NCBI RefSeq assembly: GCF_037081775.1
Contig: NZ_JBAMHQ010000001.1
Coordinates: 310,001-374,000 of the forward strand
DNA: 64,000 bases
Direction of reading: 5' to 3'
DNA from: Haladaptatus sp. ZSTT2
Lineage (GTDB): Archaea > Halobacteriota > Halobacteria > Halobacteriales > Halococcaceae
A program made the translations under genes and the position numbers. The notes beneath the pieces were generated by a model. The model did not search any database. It was given only the letters and a program-made list of their open reading frames with translations, and had not been told where the DNA came from. Below are positions 34,019 through 42,255 of this stretch, one piece after another. The number at the start of each line of letters is the position of its first letter. The stretch's first letter is position 1.

Positions 34019-35107
34019 GTGAAGGCTGTGTTCGTTGTCGTGGTATTGCTCATCGCTGGCTGTAGTGCCATCCCTGTCGATAACGCGACGGAAACGACGG
34101 CGACCACGGACGCAGTGACGACTGAGACGCAGACGGTGGCGGATTCGACCACAGGGACAGCCCCGACTTCCACACCGGCCACGACGCAGACGACGGTTCA
34201 AGCAACCACCACCGAAGTGCCGCCGGTCAACCCGTGGGACAAGAATCCGGTAACAGTGGCCATCGAGAAGCCAGAGGGAGATTCACGCGACTACACCCCA
34301 TTGGTCGAGGAGGCGCTCGACTACTGGGAGGAAAACAGCCAGCAGTACGCGGATGCAGAAATCGAGTTCGAACTAGTCGAAAATGCGAGCGAGGCTGACC
34401 TGATACTCAGAATGTCGCCGTCGATTGGGCAGTGTGGCTCGATATCCTCTGAAGACCTCCTCGGGTGTGCACCTCGATACTCGCCCGACAACGATCTGCC
34501 CTCGCCAACGGTCGTCTACATCGCCGCTGGCTTCGTCAACGAGACGACCGTGAAAACAATCAAGCACGAAGTCGGTCACACGCTCGGCTTGGGCCACGAG
34601 ACGCCACCGGCGTTCATGACGGCGTACACGAACGCCACCTCCCTCTCGATTCCGAACGCGACCGAACGCCGGATCCCGTTCGAGGAGTCCACAATCACCG
34701 TCTACGTCAACTATTCGAACGTGGACGACGGTATCGACTACGCCTACGAGACGAAAGTCGAGCAAGCGTTTGACTACTACAACAACGGAGCGGAGGGAAC
34801 CGAACCCGACCACCTTGAGTTGGTCGTCGTGGACACCCGCGAGGAGGCGGACATCGTCATCAACCTGGGCGACGACCGAGCAGAGCGCTACACCGACATC
34901 AGCGTCTTCGGCTACGACACAGACGACGACCCAGCGCTCGAATACTACTCGAACGCCACCATCACCGTGACCGGATACAACTCGGGCGACACCGGCTGGA
35001 TTGTCGGCTATTATCTTGGGTACGCGCTCGGCGCTGAATCGAACGAGGAGTTGGCTCGGCCCTTCCAAGACGGGCAGATAGACGACCCGAACTGGTGGGA
35101 GTACTGA
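34019..35107 (+). CDS. Metzincin-like (matrixin fold) lipoprotein with a degenerate second domain
   Basis: A 362-residue protein starting with GTG at 34019. The signal peptide ends in a lipobox, LIAGC, with C15 as the lipidated residue, then a Thr-rich linker (residues 20-70). A first domain (about 73-210) holds the zinc motif HEVGHTLGLGH (183-193) followed by a Met-turn candidate in AFMTAY. A second domain (about 225-355) repeats the same order of strands (ITVYVNYS, EADIVINLG) but has YYLGYALGAE at the zinc-motif position. The first domain should be an extracellular zinc protease; the second looks like a dead copy. Confidence 0.8.
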   Translation: MKAVFVVVVLLIAGCSAIPVDNATETTATTDAVTTETQTVADSTTGTAPTSTPATTQTTVQATTTEVPPVNPWDKNPVTVAIEKPEGDSRDYTPLVEEALDYWEENSQQYADAEIEFELVENASEADLILRMSPSIGQCGSISSEDLLGCAPRYSPDNDLPSPTVVYIAAGFVNETTVKTIKHEVGHTLGLGHETPPAFMTAYTNATSLSIPNATERRIPFEESTITVYVNYSNVDDGIDYAYETKVEQAFDYYNNGAEGTEPDHLELVVVDTREEADIVINLGDDRAERYTDISVFGYDTDDDPALEYYSNATITVTGYNSGDTGWIVGYYLGYALGAESNEELARPFQDGQIDDPNWWEY

Positions 35108-35260
35108 CGTTTCTGTGTACCTCCAGCGAAGAGATGTCCGTTGGTTGTTATCCGCGCCAATACTCTGCGCTGAGTAACCGCTTGGGAACAGAGGTGTGTC
35201 TGGACAACGCGGGCAATCTGCCAACGAGCTAATAGCTGTATCTGACGTATCATCTGTGTA

Positions 35261-36025
35261 ATGTCTTTGGCTGCGAAAAATCGAATCGTCGTTATCACTG
35301 GGGCGAATGAGGGCATTGGCTACCACATGCTCACGTCGCTCCTCGAACGCGGCTACCGCGTTGCTGGGCTCGATATCAACGGAGAACACATCTCCGCGCT
35401 TCAAAAAATTCACCCCGAGCGAGTCCGATTCATTGCGTGCGATGTGACCGAAGACGACGCGGTTACAACAGCAATTGAGGGAATTATTGACGACTGGGGC
35501 CGCATCGATATTCTCGTGAACAACGCCGGAGTATTCAATTTCGCGCCCTTCGAAGCTCAGACGCTTGCCGACACGAAACGCGAGTTTGAGGTGAACTACT
35601 TCGGCTACCTCCGGATGATTCACGCCGTCTTACCACATATGAGAGCGCAAAATGAGGGCATCATCCACAACGTGAGTTCTGGAGCAGGACTCGTTGGCCA
35701 TCCGGGACTGACTGGATATGCATCAACAAAGGGTGCAATCGAGGCGCTCGTCCGGTCTCTGCGACTGGAACTGCAACATGAAAACGTCTCGTGTACGCTG
35801 ATGCACCCACCGCTTTCGAACACTGAGTCGGCAGCGGAACTCGGATACCCAAAATCACTGTTAAGTGATCCCGCTGATGTGGGCCGGAAACTGGCTGCAC
35901 AAATCGAATCGACTGACCGAGTAATCACCGCTGATTGGCAAACGAAACTCGGGCTGTATCTCTCTCAACGCCTTCCGTACATGGTGAAAAAAGGCACTGA
36001 GCGATTCGTCTCTCCTGCAAAATAG
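35261..36025 (+). CDS. Short-chain dehydrogenase/reductase (SDR)
   Basis: A 254-residue Rossmann-fold oxidoreductase. The NAD(P) motif is TGANEGIG (13-20), the NNAG motif is at 87-90, and the catalytic Ser, Tyr and Lys are S139/S140, Y153 and K157 in VSSGAGLVGHPGLTGYASTK. It would oxidise or reduce a hydroxyl or carbonyl on an unknown substrate. The gene is 153 bases after the metzincin gene and shows no other functional partner. Confidence 0.9.
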   Translation: MSLAAKNRIVVITGANEGIGYHMLTSLLERGYRVAGLDINGEHISALQKIHPERVRFIACDVTEDDAVTTAIEGIIDDWGRIDILVNNAGVFNFAPFEAQTLADTKREFEVNYFGYLRMIHAVLPHMRAQNEGIIHNVSSGAGLVGHPGLTGYASTKGAIEALVRSLRLELQHENVSCTLMHPPLSNTESAAELGYPKSLLSDPADVGRKLAAQIESTDRVITADWQTKLGLYLSQRLPYMVKKGTERFVSPAK

Positions 36026-36120
36026 TTGGTCTGCACACCGCACGTGGTTTTTCGAATGAGATGGGCTCGACCCGGCATCGAATGTAGCACACGCTCAAGA
36101 ATTGTGAGCGTGATGCAAAA

Positions 36121-36134
36121 CGGGCCGGGCGCGA
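36121..36134. repeat. att-like partial copy of the tRNA-Lys 3' end
   Basis: The 14 bases cgggccgggcgcga are identical to the end of the tRNA-Lys gene at 37432-37445. The copy stands on the side of the tRNA 3' end, as expected of an integration attachment site. Confidence 0.6.
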
Positions 36135-36208
36135 AATCACTGTAGCCTGGATAAATACGATTCTAACTATCCGACAAACTGCGACCCATTTCTGAGTGAG
36201 GAATTATC

Positions 36209-36745
36209 ATGACAGGCATACTAATTGTATCGATGACCTTCTCCACGGTTGCTGCCACCGGGAATCAAGTTCCAGCCACTCAAGAGGTGAGCATCACAGT
36301 CGAGGTCGTTGACCAGTTTTCCGTCCAAACACCAGCCCGCATTCAGATTACGTTCCAGAATACCTCCGAAAGGTCTCGTGAGTTTCTGCTGGGGCCGGAT
36401 GTTCCCTTTGGTCCACTCACCGGAACGTCCGAAATAGGCGCTCAACTGCACGCGATTTCCGATACTCGCTACTATGACTCGATTATGCCACCACAGCCTC
36501 TCGACGGGTGCTGGAAACTTGCAGGTGAATACGGTATTCCGGACAGAGGGGTTATCTGGCAGGCAAATCCGCACGAGGAACAAACGCAGACATACGTGCT
36601 GCTGAATGAGCCGAAGAACGAAAGATGTCTCTCGTCGGGAGTGTATCGGTTTGAAGGAACATGGGGTGAGAGGTATTCCACAGGTAGGGATGATTACTTT
36701 TCATGGGAATTTGAGGTCAGTCTCGACAGGAGGGATGGTAGATGA
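36209..36745 (+). CDS. Secreted-looking hypothetical protein
   Basis: A 178-residue protein that opens with a hydrophobic stretch (GILIVSMTFSTVAATG), likely a signal peptide, and then a beta-rich region of about 150 residues (VEVVDQFSVQTPARIQITF, TQTYVLLNEPKNERCLSSGV) with two Cys residues. It reads like a single Ig-like domain. A TATA-like box (gataaata) lies near 36150. It sits in the tRNA-Lys-associated segment. Confidence 0.55.
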   Translation: MTGILIVSMTFSTVAATGNQVPATQEVSITVEVVDQFSVQTPARIQITFQNTSERSREFLLGPDVPFGPLTGTSEIGAQLHAISDTRYYDSIMPPQPLDGCWKLAGEYGIPDRGVIWQANPHEEQTQTYVLLNEPKNERCLSSGVYRFEGTWGERYSTGRDDYFSWEFEVSLDRRDGR

Positions 36746-36946
36746 GCCACGATACAGATAATTCAATTTCTTACTCAATTGGTTTTGAGTAAGCCTATCT
36801 GGCGTTCCAAAATCACCAAAAATTTTCATGCCTACTAACGCTCCCCTGAACGAGTATTTTCGCCCAATGTCACAACCGTTCTCGTTGCGGGGCTTCCCGC
36901 TGGTAAACAGACAGATTGTGAGAACGGAAGAGGAGTCAGTATCGTA

Positions 36947-37207
36947 TTACATCGCTTGAGCGCTTCGTCGAGAAATCACTATTTGAGCGATACCAAACAC
37001 AACAATCCCTATGAATGTGAGTGCGATACCACCAAACAATTCCATAAGGCCGGGTTCCTCACATGCTCCCCCAGCTGTTTCGCCCTGTGGGAGGTCGGAA
37101 CACGGAGGGGCTGAATAATCTTCATACAAACCCCACCCTCCAAGGAGGAGACCAATGAGCATGACGGATATACCCATCAATCGAATGTAATGTTGTTTGG
37201 AAGGCAT
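36947..37207 (-). CDS. Small two-helix membrane protein
   Basis: An 86-residue protein starting at ATG 37207, with two hydrophobic helices (LMGISVMLIGLLLGGWGLY, and ELFGGIALTFIGIVVFGIAQIV) and a small Cys-containing loop (PPCSDLPQGETAGGACEEP). No family recognised. Its codons are A/T-rich in keeping with the segment around it. Confidence 0.55.
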   Translation of the reverse strand: MPSKQHYIRLMGISVMLIGLLLGGWGLYEDYSAPPCSDLPQGETAGGACEEPGLMELFGGIALTFIGIVVFGIAQIVISRRSAQAM

Positions 37208-37431
37208 GATTGTGTATCTCGACAACTCCACATAGATTTTCTGTTTGAGCTACATTAACTACCCCTTTTTTGAACAGTGACATACGCTTATGCTAGTCGG
37301 AGTTGACTACAGATTATCGCAGGACTGTGGCCCAATCGATTCGGTACGTGACGAACTCAATCGCCTAATCCCAGTTCAGTATTTAACTGACGGACTCCCG
37401 TCTATTGGATACAATTCCTCACGAAGTGAAG

Positions 37432-37505
37432 CGGGCCGGGCGCGATTTGAACACGCGACCGTCTGATTAAGAGTCAGACGCTCTGCCTAACTGAGCTACC
37501 GGCCC
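37432..37505 (-). tRNA. tRNA-Lys (CTT)
   Basis: Read on the minus strand, the acceptor stem GGGCCGG pairs exactly with CCGGCCC, the D-arm reads GCUC-AGUUAGGCA-GAGC, the anticodon loop is CUCUUAA between UCUGA and UCAGA, and the T-arm is GCGUG-UUCAAAU-CGCGC. The anticodon is CUU (Lys). The discriminator base is G and CCA is not encoded. A minus-strand TATA box (ctatattaat, 37531-37540) lies about 26 bases upstream. Confidence 0.95.
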
Positions 37506-37530
37506 ACGCAAATTCACCTAACGGCGGTTG

Positions 37531-37540
37531 ATTAATATAG
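37531..37540 (-). promoter_or_regulatory. TATA box for tRNA-Lys
   Basis: On the minus strand the element reads ctatattaat and lies about 26 bases before the 5' end of the tRNA, the distance typical for archaeal stable-RNA promoters. Confidence 0.6.
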
Positions 37541-37721
37541 GTTGTGTTTCGGCAAGCGGCCGTCACGTCGTCGCATGACACCGATTTCGAATTCATCGCC
37601 GACAGAGAGATTTGCGTTGGTGTGGAAGTCACGATACGTGACGAACGGTGGGAAGAAGCAAGCCAAATGAGGGACAGAAGGTGGGCAATATAAGTATCGT
37701 CCGCGGGATAGTCCGATTACG

Positions 37722-39182
37722 ATGAGTACAGGCATCACGATGGCTTCGATGTCGTCCTACGCGATCCTTGGCTGCGGGAGCGTCGGACACGCCGTCGCAG
37801 AGGAGTTGGTTGATGAGGGAAAGGATGTTCTCATCTTAGACCAAGACCCCGGACGCGTCGAGGCCCTGCGTGACCAGGATTTGAACGCGAAAACCGCAGA
37901 CATCCGTGAAGAAGATGTCATCGCAGACTTAGACGAGACGGACGTTATCTTGATTCTCTCTTCAGATGTGGCCGCAAACCGCGAGGCAGTCGAGAACATC
38001 CGCGAGCGCGGCGGTGAGCAGTTCATCGTCGTCCGCGCCTCGGACCCCGTTTCGGCCGACGAACTCACCAAAGCCGGTGCGGACGTGGTCATCAACCCGT
38101 CTTCTGTCATTGCGGATTCCGCGCTGCGCGCACTCGAAAGCGGCGAACTCGAATACAAAGCCGAACAGCTCGCAGAGGTCATCGACGACACGGAGTCGAA
38201 GATGGCGATTATCACTCACGACAACCCCGGCCCCGACTCCATCGCGAGCGCGGTTGCCCTCCAGGCGATTGCGAGCGCCCGCGGCGTCGAATCCGACATC
38301 CTCTACGACGGCGAGATTGGCCACCAAGAGAATCGCGCCTTCGTCAACCTCCTCGGCATCGACCTCGTGTCCCGCGACGGCGTCGACTTCGATGACTACG
38401 ACACTATCGCGCTCGTAGACCACGCGAAAGCCGCGGAGAATGCGGTGGCGGTCGAGGCGGACATCTTCATCGACCATTTCGAACCCGACCCGGACTACGA
38501 CGCCACGTTCATGGACGTGCGCCCGAACGTCTCTTCGACCTCGACGATTCTCACTAAATACGTCCAAGAGTTCGATTTAACGCTCGGCAAGGAAGTCGCC
38601 ACTGCACTGCTCTACGGCATTCGTGCAGAGACGCTCGATTTCAAACGCGATACGACGCCCGCAGACCTGACCGCCGCGGCGTATCTCTATCCGTTCGCAG
38701 ACCACGACACGCTCGAACAGGTCGAATCTCCGAGCATGAGCCCCGAAACGCTCGACGTGCTCGCAGAAGCCATCCGCAACCGAGACGTGAAAGGCAGCCA
38801 CCTCGTCTCGAATGCGGGATTCATCCGCGACCGCGATGCCCTGACCCAAGCCGCCCAACACCTCCTCAACTTAGAGGGCATCACGACGACTGCGGTGTTC
38901 GCCTTGGACGACGACACCATCTACCTCGCCGCCCGTTCGAAGGACATCCGCCTGAACATCAGAAACGTCCTCCAAGACGCCTTTGGCGAACTCGGTGAGG
39001 CAACGGGTCACTCGACTGACGCCAACGTCTCGATTCCACTCGGCATCTTCACGGGTATCGAAACGACCGAAAGCAACCGCGATACGCTCCTCCAACTCGT
39101 CGAGGAAGCCGTCCGCAGAAAGCTCTTTCAGGCGATGGGTGTCGAAGGAAGCAGCAGTAGCGAAAGCGGAAACGGAAATTAA
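37722..39182 (+). CDS. TrkA-N/DHH-family phosphoesterase fusion
   Basis: A 486-residue protein. The first 120 residues are a Rossmann-like TrkA-N domain, AILGCGSVGHAVAEELVDEG, that would bind NAD or NADH. Then follows a DHH-family domain: THDNPGPDSIASAVALQ is motif I, ALVDHAKA motif III (DHA in place of DHH) and FIDHFEPD motif IV, and the DHHA1 substrate-binding part follows (VSNAGFIRDRDALTQAAQHL). Family members hydrolyse small nucleotides such as nanoRNA or cyclic dinucleotides. The fusion suggests regulation by NAD(H). Confidence 0.85.
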   Translation: MSTGITMASMSSYAILGCGSVGHAVAEELVDEGKDVLILDQDPGRVEALRDQDLNAKTADIREEDVIADLDETDVILILSSDVAANREAVENIRERGGEQFIVVRASDPVSADELTKAGADVVINPSSVIADSALRALESGELEYKAEQLAEVIDDTESKMAIITHDNPGPDSIASAVALQAIASARGVESDILYDGEIGHQENRAFVNLLGIDLVSRDGVDFDDYDTIALVDHAKAAENAVAVEADIFIDHFEPDPDYDATFMDVRPNVSSTSTILTKYVQEFDLTLGKEVATALLYGIRAETLDFKRDTTPADLTAAAYLYPFADHDTLEQVESPSMSPETLDVLAEAIRNRDVKGSHLVSNAGFIRDRDALTQAAQHLLNLEGITTTAVFALDDDTIYLAARSKDIRLNIRNVLQDAFGELGEATGHSTDANVSIPLGIFTGIETTESNRDTLLQLVEEAVRRKLFQAMGVEGSSSSESGNGN

Positions 39183-39469
39183 GCCGCGACTTCTTCGTCT
39201 TCTTCTGGCTGGCGCAGGCGTTCGACAACGTCGTTGATGAGCACCACGTCGCCTACAGCGCGCACCCAGCGGTACGGAATGATGACTCCCCGGTGTCCGT
39301 CGAGCCGGTTTCGGAACAGGTCGGTGTTGAGCTGACTCAGCGCGAGCCCCGTCACAACCTCCTGATCGAGGTCGAGTCGAATGTCCTCGACCTCACCCAC
39401 GAACACCCCGTTGTTGGAGTAGACTTCGCGGCCGACAAGGCTCGTAATTTCTTGCGGCATTGCGTCCAT
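39179..39469 (-). CDS. PRC-barrel domain protein
   Basis: A 96-residue protein with a single PRC-barrel domain (VGREVYSNNGVFVGEVEDIRL and RGVIIPYRWVRAVGDVVLI). PRC barrels bind RNA or other proteins, for example as ribosome-maturation or photosynthetic-complex factors. ATG at 39460 would remove three residues. Its stop interlocks with that of the preceding gene in the tetranucleotide TTAA at 39179-39182. Confidence 0.85.
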   Translation of the reverse strand: MDAMPQEITSLVGREVYSNNGVFVGEVEDIRLDLDQEVVTGLALSQLNTDLFRNRLDGHRGVIIPYRWVRAVGDVVLINDVVERLRQPEEDEEVAA

Positions 39470-39536
39470 ACATTCGAGGTCTGTCCAAGGGGCCTTAACT
39501 CTTGGCTGAGCGTCTGACGCAACGCCGCCGCGGGTG

Positions 39537-41708
39537 TCAGGGCTGTATCAGTTCGATGGGGTGTGGCGGCGACTCGGTTCTGAACGCCGCGAGCTGTTCT
39601 TGACACGACGTGCCGCTCGCCACGACGTGGTCTGCGCCCTCGAACTCGCCTACCAACTGCTCGCCAACGTCAATGCTCACCTCGTAGTACTCGGCCTTGT
39701 AGCCGAAACTCCCCGCCATCCCACAGCAGTCCGCAGACGAGGTTTGGACGTCGTAGCCGAGGTCAGCGAGGACGGCTTCCGTATAGACCGCCAACCCGTG
39801 CGAGCGTTGCTGACAGTGGCTATGATAGGAGAGGTCGGTTCCCGAACCAGCAGTGAGGGCGGACGCATCCGCACCGTTTTCGAGCAGGCCGTAGACGTAT
39901 TCGAACACCTCGTAGCTTGCCTCAGAAATGCGCTCGAAGGAGGGGGGTTCGAGGAACTTCTCGTAGTCGTCACGGAACATCGTGAGGTCGCTCGGTTCGA
40001 TGACCACGATGTCTCGCCCAGCGTCGATGTGCTCTGCCACCTGCCCGTAGACGGTTTTCGCCTGCGAACGAGCGGTTTCGACCATCCCCTGTGACAACGG
40101 CGCGCGACCGCTCTCTGCTAGGTCCGGAATCTGCACCCGACAGCCGAGCGCTTCGAGCACGCGAACGGCGGCTTTCCCGCGTGCTGGATTCACGTAGTTC
40201 GTGTAGATGTCGGGATAGAGCACCACGTCGCGGTCGTAGTCGGTCACCAGTTCGCGGGCTGCCATCCACTCGCGCAGTGTCTCGCCCGCGAACTCGGGTA
40301 GGTCGCGGCGGGCGTCGATTCCTGCGACCGATTCGAGCAGCGTTCGGGCTGGGCCGAACTTCCCCACCCAGTTCGAGACGGGGGCGAACCGACTGCCCAG
40401 TTTGAACAACGTACCCGCGTTGCCGAACACGCGCTTTTGCAGGTCGAGGCTCCCGGGTTCTTCGTCCGGCGTCAAGCCTTCGACGAGAAAGCCGAGTTCG
40501 TCCTGTGGCTTGCCGCGATTCACGCGGTCGCGCACCACCGTGTTCACCCACGGAATGTCGATTTTCACCGGGCAGGTGGGCACGCACTGCGAGCAGCCGG
40601 TACAGAGGTCGTTGAACTCTGCTGCGGTGTCGAGTCCAGAAATACCGGCTTCCCAGCCCGTACCGATACCGCCGGTGTACGTCTCCCCTCCGAAGCCGTG
40701 ACCGCCGACGGCTTGGAAGTTCGCACAAGTGTTCGCACACGCCCCACACCGAATGCAGTAGAGCGTTTCGCGGAGGTCTTCGTCCGCGCGCATCTCGCGG
40801 CGGCCGTTGTCGACGAGCACGAGGTGGAAGTCGCGCTCGCCTGTCCCGAACTCGTCTGCCTCGAAATCGATTGTGGGAGTCTCGACCGGCGGGGTGAGCA
40901 GCGAGACGTACGACGTGATATCTTGTCCCGTTCCCGTGCGAGCGATGAGTTCGACGAACGGCTGAAGGTCTTCGAGGGTCGGCACGAGTTTTTCGATGCC
41001 TGCGACTGCGATGTGGGTGTCCGGGGTCACCGCTGATTTCCGGGCGTTACCCTCGTTCGTGACGATGGCGAGCGTCCCCGACTCTGCGACGATGAAGTTC
41101 GCGCCGGTCATGCCCACGTCGGCGTCGAGAATCTTCTCGCCGACGATGTCGCGGGCGAATTTGGTGAGCGCCTGTGGGTCGTCCGGGAGCGGCTCGGCGA
41201 GGTCGAAGTGGTCGTTGAACAGCGCGGCGATTTCGCCGGTCGATTTGTGGAGTGCCGGGCCAATCAGGTGACTCGGCGTTTCGTGGGCCAACTGGATGAC
41301 GAATTCTCCGAGGTCGGTTTCCCACACCTCGTACCCGGCGGCTTCGAGGTGGGCGTTGAGTTCGAGTTCCTCGGTCGTCATCGACTTGCTCTTGACGAGC
41401 GACTCTGCGTCCTTCTCGGCCATCACGTCCTCGACGTAGCGGTTCGCCTCTTCTGCGTTCGCTGCGACGTACACCTGCCCGCCGTTGGCTTCGACGGCCT
41501 CTGTCACCTCCTCGATGAGGTCGGGAAGGTGCTCGATAGCATCTTCTTTTATGGCTCTCGCTTCCTCCCTGAGTTCCTCGTAGCGGTCGAAGTGCGAGAC
41601 GTTGTAGTCGGTGAGTTCTGCGAGGCCGCGTGTGTTCGTTCTGATGGCGTCGCCCTCTTCGTCCATGAGTTTTCGCAACGCGGCGGCCTTCTGGCGGCGG
41701 GAACTCAT
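39537..41708 (-). CDS. LutB-LutA-type fusion: LUD domain plus iron-sulfur and Cys-rich domains
   Basis: A 723-residue protein. Residues 60-300 form a LUD domain of the lactate-utilisation type. Two [4Fe-4S] ferredoxin motifs follow, C-x2-C-x2-C-x3-C at 318-328 and 369-379. The C-terminal part (about 490-723) resembles the Cys-rich CCG domain of LutA/GlpC (SHCQQRSHG, ADCCGMAGSFGYK). So domains that are separate LutA and LutB proteins in Bacillus are joined here. It is coupled to the LutC-like gene upstream by a 4-base overlap and probably oxidises lactate or a related 2-hydroxy acid. Confidence 0.85.
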   Translation of the reverse strand: MSSRRQKAAALRKLMDEEGDAIRTNTRGLAELTDYNVSHFDRYEELREEARAIKEDAIEHLPDLIEEVTEAVEANGGQVYVAANAEEANRYVEDVMAEKDAESLVKSKSMTTEELELNAHLEAAGYEVWETDLGEFVIQLAHETPSHLIGPALHKSTGEIAALFNDHFDLAEPLPDDPQALTKFARDIVGEKILDADVGMTGANFIVAESGTLAIVTNEGNARKSAVTPDTHIAVAGIEKLVPTLEDLQPFVELIARTGTGQDITSYVSLLTPPVETPTIDFEADEFGTGERDFHLVLVDNGRREMRADEDLRETLYCIRCGACANTCANFQAVGGHGFGGETYTGGIGTGWEAGISGLDTAAEFNDLCTGCSQCVPTCPVKIDIPWVNTVVRDRVNRGKPQDELGFLVEGLTPDEEPGSLDLQKRVFGNAGTLFKLGSRFAPVSNWVGKFGPARTLLESVAGIDARRDLPEFAGETLREWMAARELVTDYDRDVVLYPDIYTNYVNPARGKAAVRVLEALGCRVQIPDLAESGRAPLSQGMVETARSQAKTVYGQVAEHIDAGRDIVVIEPSDLTMFRDDYEKFLEPPSFERISEASYEVFEYVYGLLENGADASALTAGSGTDLSYHSHCQQRSHGLAVYTEAVLADLGYDVQTSSADCCGMAGSFGYKAEYYEVSIDVGEQLVGEFEGADHVVASGTSCQEQLAAFRTESPPHPIELIQP

Positions 41709-42211
41709 TGTTCCTCCACAATGAGCACGTGAATGCTCTCCGGGCCGTGGACGCCGCGAACGAGCGACCCCATGTCGGCGGTCGCACTCGGGCCGGTGGC
41801 GAGAATTTGGGTGCGCGTGCCCGCCTCGAACTCAGTACCAAGTTGGGTGAACGCGTCTGCCATCCCCGGCGTGATGTCGTCCTCCTCAACGACGATGACG
41901 TGACGGGACGGGTAGAGTGAGATGAACTCGTCTGCCTCACTCGTCGTCCGGAGGGTGACGGTTCCGTACTCGGCCACGGCGAGTCCAGCCTGTGAGACAC
42001 CAGTGTTCGCCGCAAGTATCTCTGTGGGTGTCGGAGTCACGGTGACTGAGGCATCGCCGTAGGAGAGCGACCCGCGGAGCTCGGTGCCGACGATCGGCGG
42101 GTCGAGGAGGGCGGCGAGATCGGTCGAAAACGTGTCCGGAGACGTTCGCACGACGTCGTCCGCTTTATCGTCGAGTGCGGACTCGAAGCTGCGGACGGTA
42201 TCGGTACTCAT
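41705..42211 (-). CDS. LutC-like LUD domain protein
   Basis: A 168-residue LUD-domain protein (segments ILAANTGVSQAGLAVAEYGTV, HVIVVEEDDI, GPSATADMGSLVRGVHGPES). This pattern matches LutC/YkgG, the third partner of LutAB. The start at 42211 is used because upstream residues do not fit the family. It overlaps the start of the LutAB fusion gene, so the two are translated from one message. Confidence 0.83.
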   Translation of the reverse strand: MSTDTVRSFESALDDKADDVVRTSPDTFSTDLAALLDPPIVGTELRGSLSYGDASVTVTPTPTEILAANTGVSQAGLAVAEYGTVTLRTTSEADEFISLYPSRHVIVVEEDDITPGMADAFTQLGTEFEAGTRTQILATGPSATADMGSLVRGVHGPESIHVLIVEEQ

Positions 42212-42255
42212 GGCACGAACTGCCACGGCCTGCTAAATGATTGTTCGGGAACCGG

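Larger units (their letters stand above)
36135..37431. mobile_element. Probable tRNA-Lys-associated mini-island
   Basis: This 1.3 kb stretch lies between the tRNA-Lys gene and a 14-base copy of its 3' end. It is A/T-richer than the flanks and contains two orphan genes, a secreted-looking protein and a small membrane protein, and no integrase. Like the tRNA-Trp case it would be a remnant or a non-autonomous insertion. The repeat is short, so the evidence is moderate. Confidence 0.4.
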
